64,000 nucleotides of DNA from Mycobacterium hubeiense (GCF_002838065.1 NZ_PIZU01000021.1:625-64624); one strand, 5' to 3'; shown: positions 19,442 to 27,312, counted from the first letter of the stretch. The notes: generated from the sequence alone by a model not told the origin. A program made the numbers and translations.

Positions 19442-20409
19442 CAGCTCTCCTTCGGGTTCGCGCGGGGGCGCAGGGTGGCATTGGGCAGCGGCGGCGCGGG
19501 CAGCCGGTCAATCGCGCCGCGGTACCCATCCACGGCGCCGAAGCGGGCGTCGCGGTCCTGCCACATCTGACGGTAGGCGACGATCTCGTCGTGACTGCGC
19601 CCGACGAAGTTCCACCACATCACCAGCTGGTCGGGGAACGGCGGACCGCCCAGCAGCAGCGCACGGGCAGGCCGGTCGCCGCGATTGGCGATCGTCAACT
19701 CGCGCTGACCGGCGCCGTGGAAGGCGAGGTCGGCGACGTCCAGCGGTGCACCCCCGACGTCGATGCGGCCCTGGTCGAGCAGTACGCCGTGCTCGAAGCT
19801 GGGATCTACGTCTAGCGTGATGGTGGCCCGCGGCTTGAGGTCAAGCTGTGCGCCGAGCAACGGGGTGAAGGTGTGGACGGGGGAGCGGTCGCCGGCCAGC
19901 TCGCCGAGGAACACCCGCAGCACCGCTCCGTCCACACTGCGAGGCGGCGGGACATAGTGGGCGAAGTCCCGGCCGGTGTCACGGTCTGCGGCGGGCAGCG
20001 CCACCCACAACTGCACGCCGTGCAGCACCGTGGTCGCCGCGGTGGACACTTCGGAGTGGCAGATGCCCGCCCCGGCCGTCATCAGGTTCAGCTCGCCGGG
20101 CCGGACCATCGCATGCACGCCGGCGCTGTCGCGGTGCTCCACCGCGCCACTGAAAAGCCAACTGACCGTTTGCAATCCGGTGTGCGGATGGGGAGGCACG
20201 TCCATGCCGGTACCGCCGCGCACGTCGTGCGGACCGTAGTGGTCGGCGAAGCACCACGCGCCGATCAGCGACCGCTCCCGCTGCGGCAGGGTGCGCCGCA
20301 CCAAGATCGCGCGCGGACCGCCGAGCGGCACCTCCCGAGGCTGCAGCACGCCGACGAATGATGAAGCCGTACAAGCAACTTCCGCCGGAGCGGTGTCGGT
20401 GTTGCTCAT
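19441..20409 (-). CDS. Pirin family protein
   Basis: 322 aa. It is a bicupin pirin: the first cupin carries the metal-binding set PHPHTGLQTVSW followed by the His and Glu of ICHSEVS. The second cupin (from about 190) lacks metal ligands, as usual. Family members act as iron-dependent quercetinases or transcription cofactors; which applies here is not visible. It overlaps the EVE gene by 4 nt and the GNAT gene by one base. Confidence 0.88.
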   Translation of the reverse strand: MSNTDTAPAEVACTASSFVGVLQPREVPLGGPRAILVRRTLPQRERSLIGAWCFADHYGPHDVRGGTGMDVPPHPHTGLQTVSWLFSGAVEHRDSAGVHAMVRPGELNLMTAGAGICHSEVSTAATTVLHGVQLWVALPAADRDTGRDFAHYVPPPRSVDGAVLRVFLGELAGDRSPVHTFTPLLGAQLDLKPRATITLDVDPSFEHGVLLDQGRIDVGGAPLDVADLAFHGAGQRELTIANRGDRPARALLLGGPPFPDQLVMWWNFVGRSHDEIVAYRQMWQDRDARFGAVDGYRGAIDRLPAPPLPNATLRPRANPKES

Positions 20410-20843
20410 TGACTCACAGTAGCCTCCGCGGGCTGCGTCATCGCCGCGCGAATCAGCTTGAAGTCGTGCTCACTGATCCTGAACACCCCGAACTGGAACT
20501 TGTATCCCCACCGCTTCTTGTCCTCGATGAACTCGAGTTCATCGATCAGCGGGCGGACCGATGTCTCGGAGCACTCCAAGAAGTCGACATTTCGCCGCCA
20601 CGGCTGGAAGTCGGGCCCTCCGTCGGCCTGATACGCCTCGTCGTCGGCCACCTGGCCGATGGCGGTGAACGCCTGCAATGGTTCGCCGTCGGGGTAGACG
20701 GTTCGCGGTGAATAGAAGATGACCCAGTCGCCGCGCTTCATCTTGCGCAGCATGGTCGGCTTGCCGTGGTTGGCCTTGGTGAAGCGACCGCGAACCCCAC
20801 GCTCGACGTGGTCGCGGCTGACGGTGTTGATCCAGTAGTTCAT
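20406..20843 (-). CDS. EVE-domain protein
   Basis: 145 aa made of one EVE domain: the N-terminal MNYWINTVSRDHVERGVRGRF strand-helix, KMKRGDWVIFYSP, AFTAIGQV and the YKFQFGVFRIS strand. EVE/YTH-like folds bind modified bases in RNA or DNA. It is the first gene of the EVE-pirin-GNAT operon. Nothing around it indicates a restriction system. Confidence 0.85.
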   Translation of the reverse strand: MNYWINTVSRDHVERGVRGRFTKANHGKPTMLRKMKRGDWVIFYSPRTVYPDGEPLQAFTAIGQVADDEAYQADGGPDFQPWRRNVDFLECSETSVRPLIDELEFIEDKKRWGYKFQFGVFRISEHDFKLIRAAMTQPAEATVSQ

Positions 20844-20906
20844 AACGCCGACGCTAGGTCGGTGCTCCGACAGAATCGCCCAGCCGAAGGCTTGTCACGC
20901 GCAGCC

Positions 20907-20915
20907 TGTGGATAA
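20907..20915 (-). promoter_or_regulatory. Perfect consensus DnaA box
   Basis: TGTGGATAA on the plus strand, i.e. TTATCCACA on the minus strand. It lies in the non-coding gap between the EVE gene and the DivIVA remnant. It is the second exact DnaA 9-mer noted in the window; isolated boxes can titrate DnaA or regulate nearby promoters. Confidence 0.45.
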
Positions 20916-20933
20916 CTCCTAGCATCAATACCC

Positions 20934-21045
20934 GTGGCGCTGACCGCCGATCAGCACGCAACGTCCGGTTCTCGAAGCCGCCGATCTTTTACCGCGGGTA
21001 CGACGAAGACGAGGTCGACAGGGTCCTCGACGAAGCGGCGCGACG
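20934..21045 (+). pseudogene. Frameshifted DivIVA-domain (Wag31-like N-terminus) remnant
   Basis: A GTG at 20934 starts MALTADQ. A one-base loss near 20955 then shifts the frame, after which the sequence reads ARNVRFSKPPIFYRGYDEDEVDRVLDEAARR. This closely matches the conserved N-terminal DivIVA signature ([24 protein letters not shown] in Wag31). After about 21045 the similarity ends. The gene is therefore truncated and frameshifted. It lies between the EVE gene and whiB6. Confidence 0.6.
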
Positions 21046-21127
21046 ATCGCCGAACTCGACCGCAGATAAAGAGGTATTCCGCCCCCTCGCCGCCGTCCCC
21101 TCGCATCGACGGCGAGAGGGCGGACGA

Positions 21128-21421
21128 TCAGGCGGACTCCGGAAACACTCGGCGGACTGTGCGGACCGGATAACCGTTGCGCTCGGCGAGCGAGCGCAGC
21201 TGCCGCAACGCGAACGTACGGCCGCGGCCGGCTTCCGGAATGACGATGCCGGCCCACAGGCCCTCGGCCCGCGGCAGCTCGCAGGCCTCGCGCGCACACA
21301 TCCAGCGGCGCGGGCAGCCGCGGCAGATGGCCTTGGCCGCGTCGTCGGCGGTGGTGGTCCACCGCTCCGGATCCTGCGTGCAGGCACCCACCGGGGTCTC
21401 GTCGAACATCACTACGCTCAT
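21128..21421 (-). CDS. whiB6: WhiB-family iron-sulfur transcriptional regulator WhiB6
   Basis: 97 aa. The four cluster ligands are Cys14, Cys33, Cys36 and Cys42 (C-x18-C-x2-C-x5-C), followed by the GLWAG turn and a basic C-terminal region. CTQDPERWTTT, CPRRWMCARE and RSLAERNGYPVR closely match M. tuberculosis WhiB6. WhiB6 is a redox/NO-responsive regulator of ESX-1 genes. The protein lacks the longer N-terminus annotated for the M. tuberculosis form. It is divergent from espM, as in pathogenic species. Confidence 0.9.
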   Translation of the reverse strand: MSVVMFDETPVGACTQDPERWTTTADDAAKAICRGCPRRWMCAREACELPRAEGLWAGIVIPEAGRGRTFALRQLRSLAERNGYPVRTVRRVFPESA

Positions 21422-21639
21422 GGCCCTCGCTCCTCGTACAAGCGTTGCGGCCGTCCTGCCGCATTGCCGCAGAATCTATAGCAGAAACCGTAGCAATGCA
21501 ACAGTTAGCGCTACATCGAGAGGTCAGGAGCCGTACAGAATAGCTCCGACCTGCACTGATAGTCCCCGCCGCGCCCGTTGCGGCGATTCGGTTCAAGGCC
21601 GCCAAAGGTGTAGCTTCGATACGGAACTGTTGCAACGAC
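21422..21639. promoter_or_regulatory. whiB6-espM divergent regulatory region
   Basis: A 218-base non-coding gap between two regulators transcribed outward. It contains a 10-bp inverted repeat, TGCAACAGTT (21497-21506) and AACTGTTGCA (21625-21634), one half near each gene. It also holds the 14-mer GCAGAATCTATAGC (21469-21482), which recurs just before espG1. EspM is known in M. marinum to repress whiB6 from this interval, so these repeats are candidate operators. Confidence 0.6.
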
Positions 21640-22710
21640 ATGGCTAGAATTGCGGCGGAGATGACCAACGTGGGGTCGACGACCGAACCGGCGGCGTTGA
21701 TCATCCGTAACGGGGCGACGTCGCAGGTGATCGAGCCAAGCCGGGGTGTGGTGACGATCGGTCGCGACCCGCAGTCCGTGGTCCAGATCGACGATCTGCG
21801 GATTTCCCGTACTCATCTGCGCGCCGAGTATGTCGACGGTTGGTGGCGAGTCACCGACAGCAGCAGGAATGGGATGTATGTCGATGGAGTGCGGATGGGT
21901 TCGGTGACAGTCAACGACCGGGTGACGGTCCAGTTGGGTGACCCCATCGCCGGGCCGTCGGTCGCCTTTGAGGTCGCGGCCGCCAAGGGCGAAACCGAGG
22001 ACCACGCGACCACCGTGTTGGATCCGGGCATGGTTCGCGCGGGCGCGGCGGCCGCTGCCCGGCGGCGGGAACTCGATATCAGTCAGCGTCGCCTGGCCGC
22101 TGAGGGAATCATCAACGCAGGGGCCCTCATCGCGTTCGAGAAGGGGCGGAGCTGGCCGCGCGAACGCACCCGCGCCAAGTTGGAGCAAGTGCTCCAGTGG
22201 CCGCCGGGAACGATCGCGCGGCTACGTCAAGGAGAGCCGGTGGCCCGCGAGGAGGCCACCGAGGTTCTCGCATCCGACGACGAGGTGCCGCTGGTTGCAC
22301 AGGCGGTGATCACCGCCGTGCACACCCTCGGCGCAGCGATTGACAACCTGCCGGCCGTCGAGGATCCGGACTTCACGTCGCGGGTGACGGCCATTCTTGC
22401 CGACCTGCGGCAATTGGAGACGGTTGCCGCGCAGGCCACCCGGATCAGCAAGGTGACACCCGCCTCGATCAAGGCGCTCAGCGCAGTGCGACGGAGGATC
22501 GACGAGCTGACCATGCTCGCCGCCACCGCGCCAAGTGCCACGCTGGGTCAGCGGCTGTACGCCACCCGCAGGCGGGCCAATCTCACGATCAGTGAAACCG
22601 CCCAAGCCGCAGGAGTTTCCGACGACGTGGTGGTTCGAATCGAATCAGAACGCGAAGTGCCCGCGGAGGCGGCTCACGCGGTCGAGTCGCTGATCAAGCA
22701 GCTCGACTAG
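21640..22710 (+). CDS. espM: ESX-1 transcriptional regulator EspM (FHA plus helix-turn-helix)
   Basis: 356 aa. The N-terminal FHA-like domain (about 18-110) has TIGRDPQSVVQIDDLRISRTHLRAEYVDGWWRVTDSSRNGMYVDGVRM. An XRE-like helix-turn-helix (about 138-195: RRRELDISQRRLAAEGI, then ALIAFEKGRSWP) and a helical region follow. A second XRE-like helix-turn-helix (about 305-350) ends the protein. It matches the Rv3863/EspM family, which controls whiB6 in response to ESX-1 status. ATG 21661 is an alternative start. It is convergent with the MPT63-like gene. Confidence 0.78.
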   Translation: MARIAAEMTNVGSTTEPAALIIRNGATSQVIEPSRGVVTIGRDPQSVVQIDDLRISRTHLRAEYVDGWWRVTDSSRNGMYVDGVRMGSVTVNDRVTVQLGDPIAGPSVAFEVAAAKGETEDHATTVLDPGMVRAGAAAAARRRELDISQRRLAAEGIINAGALIAFEKGRSWPRERTRAKLEQVLQWPPGTIARLRQGEPVAREEATEVLASDDEVPLVAQAVITAVHTLGAAIDNLPAVEDPDFTSRVTAILADLRQLETVAAQATRISKVTPASIKALSAVRRRIDELTMLAATAPSATLGQRLYATRRRANLTISETAQAAGVSDDVVVRIESEREVPAEAAHAVESLIKQLD

Positions 22711-22735
22711 ACCGCGAGAGCCGGCCCTCCGTTCG

Positions 22736-23740
22736 TCAGGCCGCGGGCCCGTGGCTCACCGGCGCCGGCACGGGCGTGGTGGGCGTTACGGGCGTCGCTT
22801 CGGTGCCCTCGGGAGCCTGCCCAGCCGGAGCCTGCTCGGTGCCGGCCGGCGCAGGTGCCTGCGCGGGTGCGGGCGTCGACAAGCTGCCCTCCGGCGTGGT
22901 GCCGAGGCCGCCCTCCGGTGCGGGGGCGACAGCGGCGGGAACCGCAGCGGGCTGGGCGCCTTCCGGCTGTGGCGTCTGCGGGGTGCCTTCCGCAGGTGCC
23001 TGCTGGGTACCCGCGGGAGCAGGCGTGGTCGCGGTGCCCTCGGGGGCAGGTGCGGCTGGGGTGCCCTCCGGGGCGGTGCCCAGGCCACCCGCGGGCGTCT
23101 GGTTCGCGATCGGCGTCGTCGCCGCACCCTCAGCGCCCTCCGGCGCCTCTTCGGTCTCGGCGGCGGCCGGAGCCGGCGTGGCCTCGGCGCCCTCCGGAGC
23201 CGGTGTGGTGCGGCTACGCGCCGGCGCGGGTGAGGACTGGCTGCCCGACTGACCCTGCGACTGTGCCGGCTTCACCCAGACGGCCAGGTCCTTGCCGGCG
23301 GCGTTGTACACCACGCGGTCGGGGGCCGGACCGGTGACGTCGAAGTAGACCTTGCCCTTGGTCTCCTGGCCCTGCGCCAGCGTGGCGGGGTTGACGCCTT
23401 GCGGAGTCGCGACCTGGAACAGAGCGCGGTAGTTGGTGCCGTCGCTCGCGCGCGCGTTGAGGTTCGAGACGATCGGCGTCACCCCACCGTCAATGGCCTT
23501 GTTCGTCGCGGTGGCTTCCCACAGTTTTCCGCGGACCTCGTACGGGATGGTGTCGGAGCTGGGTTTGAGGTCAGTGATGATCCAGCCCCCGTTACCCAGC
23601 TTCGCCTGCTCGCCGATCTCGTAGGTGGCCACGGGCGCAGCCTCGGCGTCGGCGAACGCAGCCGGCGCGCCGACGAAGACGGCGCCTGCCGTGGCCAGAG
23701 TTGCTGCTGCCAAGGCGGTGGTGCTCTTGTTGATCTTCAA
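22736..23740 (-). CDS. Secreted MPT63-like (DUF1942) protein with Pro/Ala-rich tail
   Basis: 334 aa from a TTG at 23740, chosen because AGGAG lies exactly 7 nt upstream; the ATG at 23764 has no such site. A signal peptide (about 1-30, ending near AAFA) precedes an MPT63-type immunoglobulin-like domain (about 35-155: WEATATNKAIDGGVTPIVSNLNARASDGTNYRALFQ, GKVYFDVTGP). The last 180 residues are low-complexity Pro/Ala/Glu/Thr with repeated APEGT and GGLGT.PEG units. MPT63 itself lacks this tail. It lies next to ESX-1 regulators; a surface-exposed or cell-wall-spanning stalk is a guess. Confidence 0.75.
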   Translation of the reverse strand: MKINKSTTALAAATLATAGAVFVGAPAAFADAEAAPVATYEIGEQAKLGNGGWIITDLKPSSDTIPYEVRGKLWEATATNKAIDGGVTPIVSNLNARASDGTNYRALFQVATPQGVNPATLAQGQETKGKVYFDVTGPAPDRVVYNAAGKDLAVWVKPAQSQGQSGSQSSPAPARSRTTPAPEGAEATPAPAAAETEEAPEGAEGAATTPIANQTPAGGLGTAPEGTPAAPAPEGTATTPAPAGTQQAPAEGTPQTPQPEGAQPAAVPAAVAPAPEGGLGTTPEGSLSTPAPAQAPAPAGTEQAPAGQAPEGTEATPVTPTTPVPAPVSHGPAA

Positions 23741-23774
23741 ATCATTCACTCCTGAGTCGTCCATTGGCGGCTGT

Positions 23775-23788
23775 CCCCGAATTCGGGG
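23775..23788. promoter_or_regulatory. Perfect 14-bp palindrome upstream of the MPT63-like gene
   Basis: CCCCGAATTCGGGG lies 35 nt upstream of the TTG start of the MPT63-like gene. It has no spacer, so it is more likely a dimeric operator than a hairpin. Confidence 0.45.
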
Positions 23789-23947
23789 TGGTCACTGCAT
23801 GGAAAAGTTAGCAGGTTAAGAAATTCTGTGGGACGTGCGGAGAGGTTCAGCCGGCGGTATCCGCCGCTACGGCGGTAGCTGTCGATGAACCGTTGACACG
23901 TAACGCAATGCCTGTGGCGTGCCGATGCAGGCTGTGCGTTCGCTGCG

Positions 23948-25447
23948 TTAGTTGCGATCCCTGGTGCGATCATCCTGGGCGGGGAAGTGCTCGGCCAGCG
24001 CCGCGGCGATCTCGATGAAGCGACGCCGCGTGGCCGGCGACATCTCGGTGGTGCGGTCGATGACCCCGCCGGGACGCAGATGCCCGTCGAACGGCACCTC
24101 GACCACCGTTTGACCGTGGCCCGCGAACTGCTGCGCCAGGATCGAGCGCGTGCGTTTGTCGGCGTGACCGTCGGAGTCGTTGAGGACGATCACCGTGCGC
24201 CGCAGCAGGCCGGTCAATCCCCGGTTGGCCAACCAGTCCAGCGTCTGACCTGCGGCGGCAGCGCCGTCGACCCACGGTGAGGACACCACGATGAGGGCAT
24301 CGAGATCCTTGAGCACTTCCTGCGTGACCGGCGAATCCATCGTCGAACTGCAGTCGACGATCGAGATCGTGAAATGGCGGTCCAGTCGCGAGGTGGCTTC
24401 GCGATAGATCGCCGGGTCGAGGACCCGTCGACGCGCAGGAGAAGCCTCGCCCGCCAACACGAACAGCCCCGCAGAGTTGTTGCCCACCCGGGCCCGCACA
24501 TCGGCGAAGGTCTCCAGATGCTGATCGGAGGCCAGCTCCCAATACGAGCTCTGCGCCTTGGGATCCACCCGGCTGCCCAGCTTGCCGAACGCGGTGTCGG
24601 CGTCGATGGCCACCACGCGATCGTCCTGGCGTAGTTCGGCGAACACCGAGCCCACACTGGCCGACACCGTCGTCTTGCCGACGCCGCCCTTGCCCATCAC
24701 CCCGATCTTGTAGTGCCCGCGCAGCGCGCCCTTGATCTTGTTCTCGAGCTCGGCCAGGCGGATCTCGTCGGGTGACGGTCCCGGATTGATGAGCCCGAAG
24801 CTGGCCTTGTACACCAGCAGACGCCAACCCCGCCCGGGCGGTGTCCGGCGCGCCGGAACCAGATCGCTGACCGGGATCCGGTCCGCGTAGGACGGCGGGG
24901 GCGCCAGGGGCGCAGGCCACGGCTGAGTGGGAGGACCACCGGGAGGCTGTTGTTGCGGCGCCGACGGCGGCGGCGCGGCGGGACGCGGAGCGCGTGGCTG
25001 CCAGTGGGGTTGGCCCCACGTGCCGGGATCGGGCCGGGGATCGGGCCGGGGGGCGCCCGGCGGCATCTGGCGCGTATCGCGGTTGGCCTGCTGAGGTGGG
25101 CCCTGGGGTGGTCCATAGCGCGATGGTTGATCGCGGAACGTCCCGTCCTGCGGTGGCGGCGCTTCCGGGGTGCCGCGGGGCGGGGTGTGGTCGCTCAGAA
25201 TCTGCGTCGGCCCAGTGTTAAACGATTGCGGCTCATCGGGTGCCTCGCGGGCCTCGTCGGCCGACGACTCCGGCGGCTCGGGAGACTCGGGGGGCTTCGC
25301 CGGCACAAAATCCACCGGTGGCCGTCGCGGCACCGGCTTGGGCGGAGGTGGAGGTGGCGGCTTCGGCTCGGGCGCCGGCTCGTAGTCAGTTTCCTCGGGA
25401 CCGGTCCAGCCGAGTTCCTGCCGCAGAGCATCATCGCGGTCAGTCAC
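23948..25447 (-). CDS. MinD/ParA-like ATPase with long Pro-rich N-terminus (ESX-associated, EspI-like)
   Basis: 499 aa from the GTG at 25447, 7 nt after a perfect GGAGGAG; the longer frame to 25495 is rejected. Residues about 15-215 are acidic then Pro/Gln-rich. A SIMIBI P-loop ATPase follows with deviant Walker A KGGVGKTT (about 253-260), IDADTAFG, IVDCSS and a conserved LVYKASFGLINPGPSPDE-type entry segment also seen in EspI. Such proteins accompany type VII secretion loci; EspI modulates ESX-1 under low ATP. It occupies the place where espE and espF stand in other mycobacteria, divergent from espG1. Confidence 0.8.
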   Translation of the reverse strand: MTDRDDALRQELGWTGPEETDYEPAPEPKPPPPPPPKPVPRRPPVDFVPAKPPESPEPPESSADEAREAPDEPQSFNTGPTQILSDHTPPRGTPEAPPPQDGTFRDQPSRYGPPQGPPQQANRDTRQMPPGAPRPDPRPDPGTWGQPHWQPRAPRPAAPPPSAPQQQPPGGPPTQPWPAPLAPPPSYADRIPVSDLVPARRTPPGRGWRLLVYKASFGLINPGPSPDEIRLAELENKIKGALRGHYKIGVMGKGGVGKTTVSASVGSVFAELRQDDRVVAIDADTAFGKLGSRVDPKAQSSYWELASDQHLETFADVRARVGNNSAGLFVLAGEASPARRRVLDPAIYREATSRLDRHFTISIVDCSSTMDSPVTQEVLKDLDALIVVSSPWVDGAAAAGQTLDWLANRGLTGLLRRTVIVLNDSDGHADKRTRSILAQQFAGHGQTVVEVPFDGHLRPGGVIDRTTEMSPATRRRFIEIAAALAEHFPAQDDRTRDRN

Positions 25448-25905
25448 TGCACTTCTCCTCCGGAAGGTCCACGGCGCAAAGATCGGCCTTCCCAAGTATC
25501 AACTACGAAGTGGTGCCACTGCGTACGGCCCGCGGATGCGCGTGCGTCCAGCAAAGCGACGGCGGCGGTGAAATAGCGCCGCGGTGTAGAGCGGACCCAG
25601 CCTGCCGTTGCCAACTTGCGACGCGCGTGCGGTTATCGGACGTCGAGCGCCGAGATGCCGCTGGCCAGAATTTGCTGAAGCGACCTGAACGTCAGCTTTG
25701 CACCACCGAGATTTCACCGCCGCGTTGCTGCGAGTGCGGTTTCTGGCCGCAGAATTAGTGCACTGGAGGGGGTCGATTCGCTGGTACCCTCGCATCCGGC
25801 GAAGGGGTTTGCGCGTATGGGTTCAGGCGGGGAAATGGTGGATCTCGGCAAAGGCATCGGCGGTAAGGACGCACGTCGCGATCGACCGATGCAGAATCTA
25901 TAGCC
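25448..25905. promoter_or_regulatory. Divergent regulatory region of the MinD-like gene and the espG1 operon
   Basis: A 458-base gap with no supportable gene. It holds a 13-bp perfect inverted repeat, GCGGCGGTGAAAT (25562-25574) and ATTTCACCGCCGC (25711-25723), placed almost symmetrically between the two start codons. It also holds the 14-mer GCAGAATCTATAGC (25891-25904), identical to one in the whiB6-espM gap and abutting the espG1 ATG. Promoters for both operons must lie here. Confidence 0.55.
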
Positions 25906-26766
25906 ATGTCCAGTCCGTTTGCAGCGAACAGCAGGCCTACTCATATAGACGACGTCGTCGGCGTCGAGGTCACGATCGACGGCATGCTCGTCATCGCCGA
26001 CCGCCTGCATTTGGTCGACTTTCCGATCAGCCTGGGCATCCGGCCGAACATCCCCCAACCCGAGCTGCGTGACCGGGTGTGGGAGCAGGTCGCTCGGGAT
26101 CTGACTGAGCAAGGAGTGCTGAATCTTTTCGGTGAGCCGCACCCCGAGGTGGCGGTGATGGTCGACACCCTCAGCAGGCCTGATCGGATTCTGGAGGGCC
26201 GCTGGTGGCGTCGCGATGTCGGCGGCAAGATGGTGCGTTTCGTGGTCGTCCGCAAAGGCGAGCGCCACGTCGTCGCCGCCCGTGACCAGGACATACTGGT
26301 GCTGCAGCGGGTCGCCCCGCAGGTGGGTCTCGCCGGCATGGTGACCACCGTCCTGGGCACCGCCGACCCCGCTGACGTGGAACCGCTGACCGGCGTGGCC
26401 AGCAAATTGGCCGAATGCAAGACCGCAAATCAGTTGGCGCAGTACGGCATCGCACCGGCGTCGGCCCGCGCGTACGCCGACATCATCAACGACCCGACCA
26501 GCTGGGTGGAGATCACCGCCACCGAACGTCATCCGGGTGGCACGACGACGCAGGCCGAGGTCGCCGCCGGGGTGCTGGACTCCCGCCAAGGTCGGATCGT
26601 GTCGATACCGCGCCGGGTGAACGGCGAGTTGTTCGGAAGCTTCCTGCCCGGCACGCAAGCCAACCTGCAGCGCGCGCTGGACGGGCTAATCGAATTCCTG
26701 CCGTCGGGCACATGGTTCGAGCACAGCGACACCGACGCCGCCGACTCGGACGCCTACCCGGACTGA
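25906..26766 (+). CDS. espG1: ESX-1 PE/PPE-specific chaperone EspG1
   Basis: 286 aa, family-typical length. It has strong similarity to Rv3866: VVGVEVTIDGMLVIADRLHLVDFP.SLGIRPNIPQ, LEGRWWRRD.GG.MVRFVV, RHPGGTTTQ, and GSFLPGTQ.NL.RALDGL. EspG chaperones bind the PPE subunit of PE-PPE heterodimers (here PE35/PPE68) in the cytosol and keep them soluble for the secretion channel. It is the first gene of the plus-strand ESX-1 operon. Confidence 0.95.
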   Translation: MSSPFAANSRPTHIDDVVGVEVTIDGMLVIADRLHLVDFPISLGIRPNIPQPELRDRVWEQVARDLTEQGVLNLFGEPHPEVAVMVDTLSRPDRILEGRWWRRDVGGKMVRFVVVRKGERHVVAARDQDILVLQRVAPQVGLAGMVTTVLGTADPADVEPLTGVASKLAECKTANQLAQYGIAPASARAYADIINDPTSWVEITATERHPGGTTTQAEVAAGVLDSRQGRIVSIPRRVNGELFGSFLPGTQANLQRALDGLIEFLPSGTWFEHSDTDAADSDAYPD

Positions 26767-26775
26767 AAGGCGCCC

Positions 26776-27312
26776 ATGGTAGGTGAATCTCCGCCCCACG
26801 ATCCCGACGACGATGAGTACGACGACCTGGCCGCGCTCGACTTCACATACACCGATGACGACCCGGACGACAACGGTCTCGACGTGCTGGCCGAATACGC
26901 CCCCATCGCAGAACCGGAGGACAGCGATGACGTGACCGCCCCGGTCCTGGCGGAGGTGGAGGACGATGATGCCGCTGCGGTGCCGCTGTTCACCGTGACC
27001 AATCCACCCGGGACCGTGACTGTGACTACTTTTATGGACGGCCGCGTGCAACAGATTGAACTCTCGCCGAAAGTAACGACTATGACGGAAGCAGATCTCG
27101 CGGAGGAGATCCTCGTGATCGCAGACCTGGCCACTCAGGATGCCAGGTCTGCGCAGTATGCGTACATGCTCGAAGGGATGCGCCAGCAGGGCCATGACGA
27201 CATCGCCACCCGCGAGTTCTTGACCCGCGACCTGGATCTGCCCACCCCCGAACAAGCCGAAGCGGCACGCGCGGAGGTCTTTTCGACCAGATATGTGAGT
27301 GGCCATGAGTGA
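26776..27312 (+). CDS. espH: ESX-1 secretion-associated protein EspH
   Basis: 178 aa. The N-terminal half is very acidic (DPDDDEYDDL, YTDDDPDDNG, AEPEDSDD). The C-terminal half is the DUF2694/2710 fold, with TVTTFMDGRVQQIELSPKV and EILVIADLA. It starts 9 nt after espG1 and overlaps eccA1 by 8 nt. In M. tuberculosis and M. marinum EspH acts as a chaperone-like factor for the EspE/EspF-type substrates; those substrates are not present upstream here. Confidence 0.92.
   Translation: MVGESPPHDPDDDEYDDLAALDFTYTDDDPDDNGLDVLAEYAPIAEPEDSDDVTAPVLAEVEDDDAAAVPLFTVTNPPGTVTVTTFMDGRVQQIELSPKVTTMTEADLAEEILVIADLATQDARSAQYAYMLEGMRQQGHDDIATREFLTRDLDLPTPEQAEAARAEVFSTRYVSGHE

Noticed and set aside
19441..20409. 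Pirin and EVE genes near the IS remnant as a defence island
   Set aside because: No nuclease, methyltransferase or helicase partner is present. The EVE-pirin-GNAT set looks like an ordinary housekeeping-type operon.
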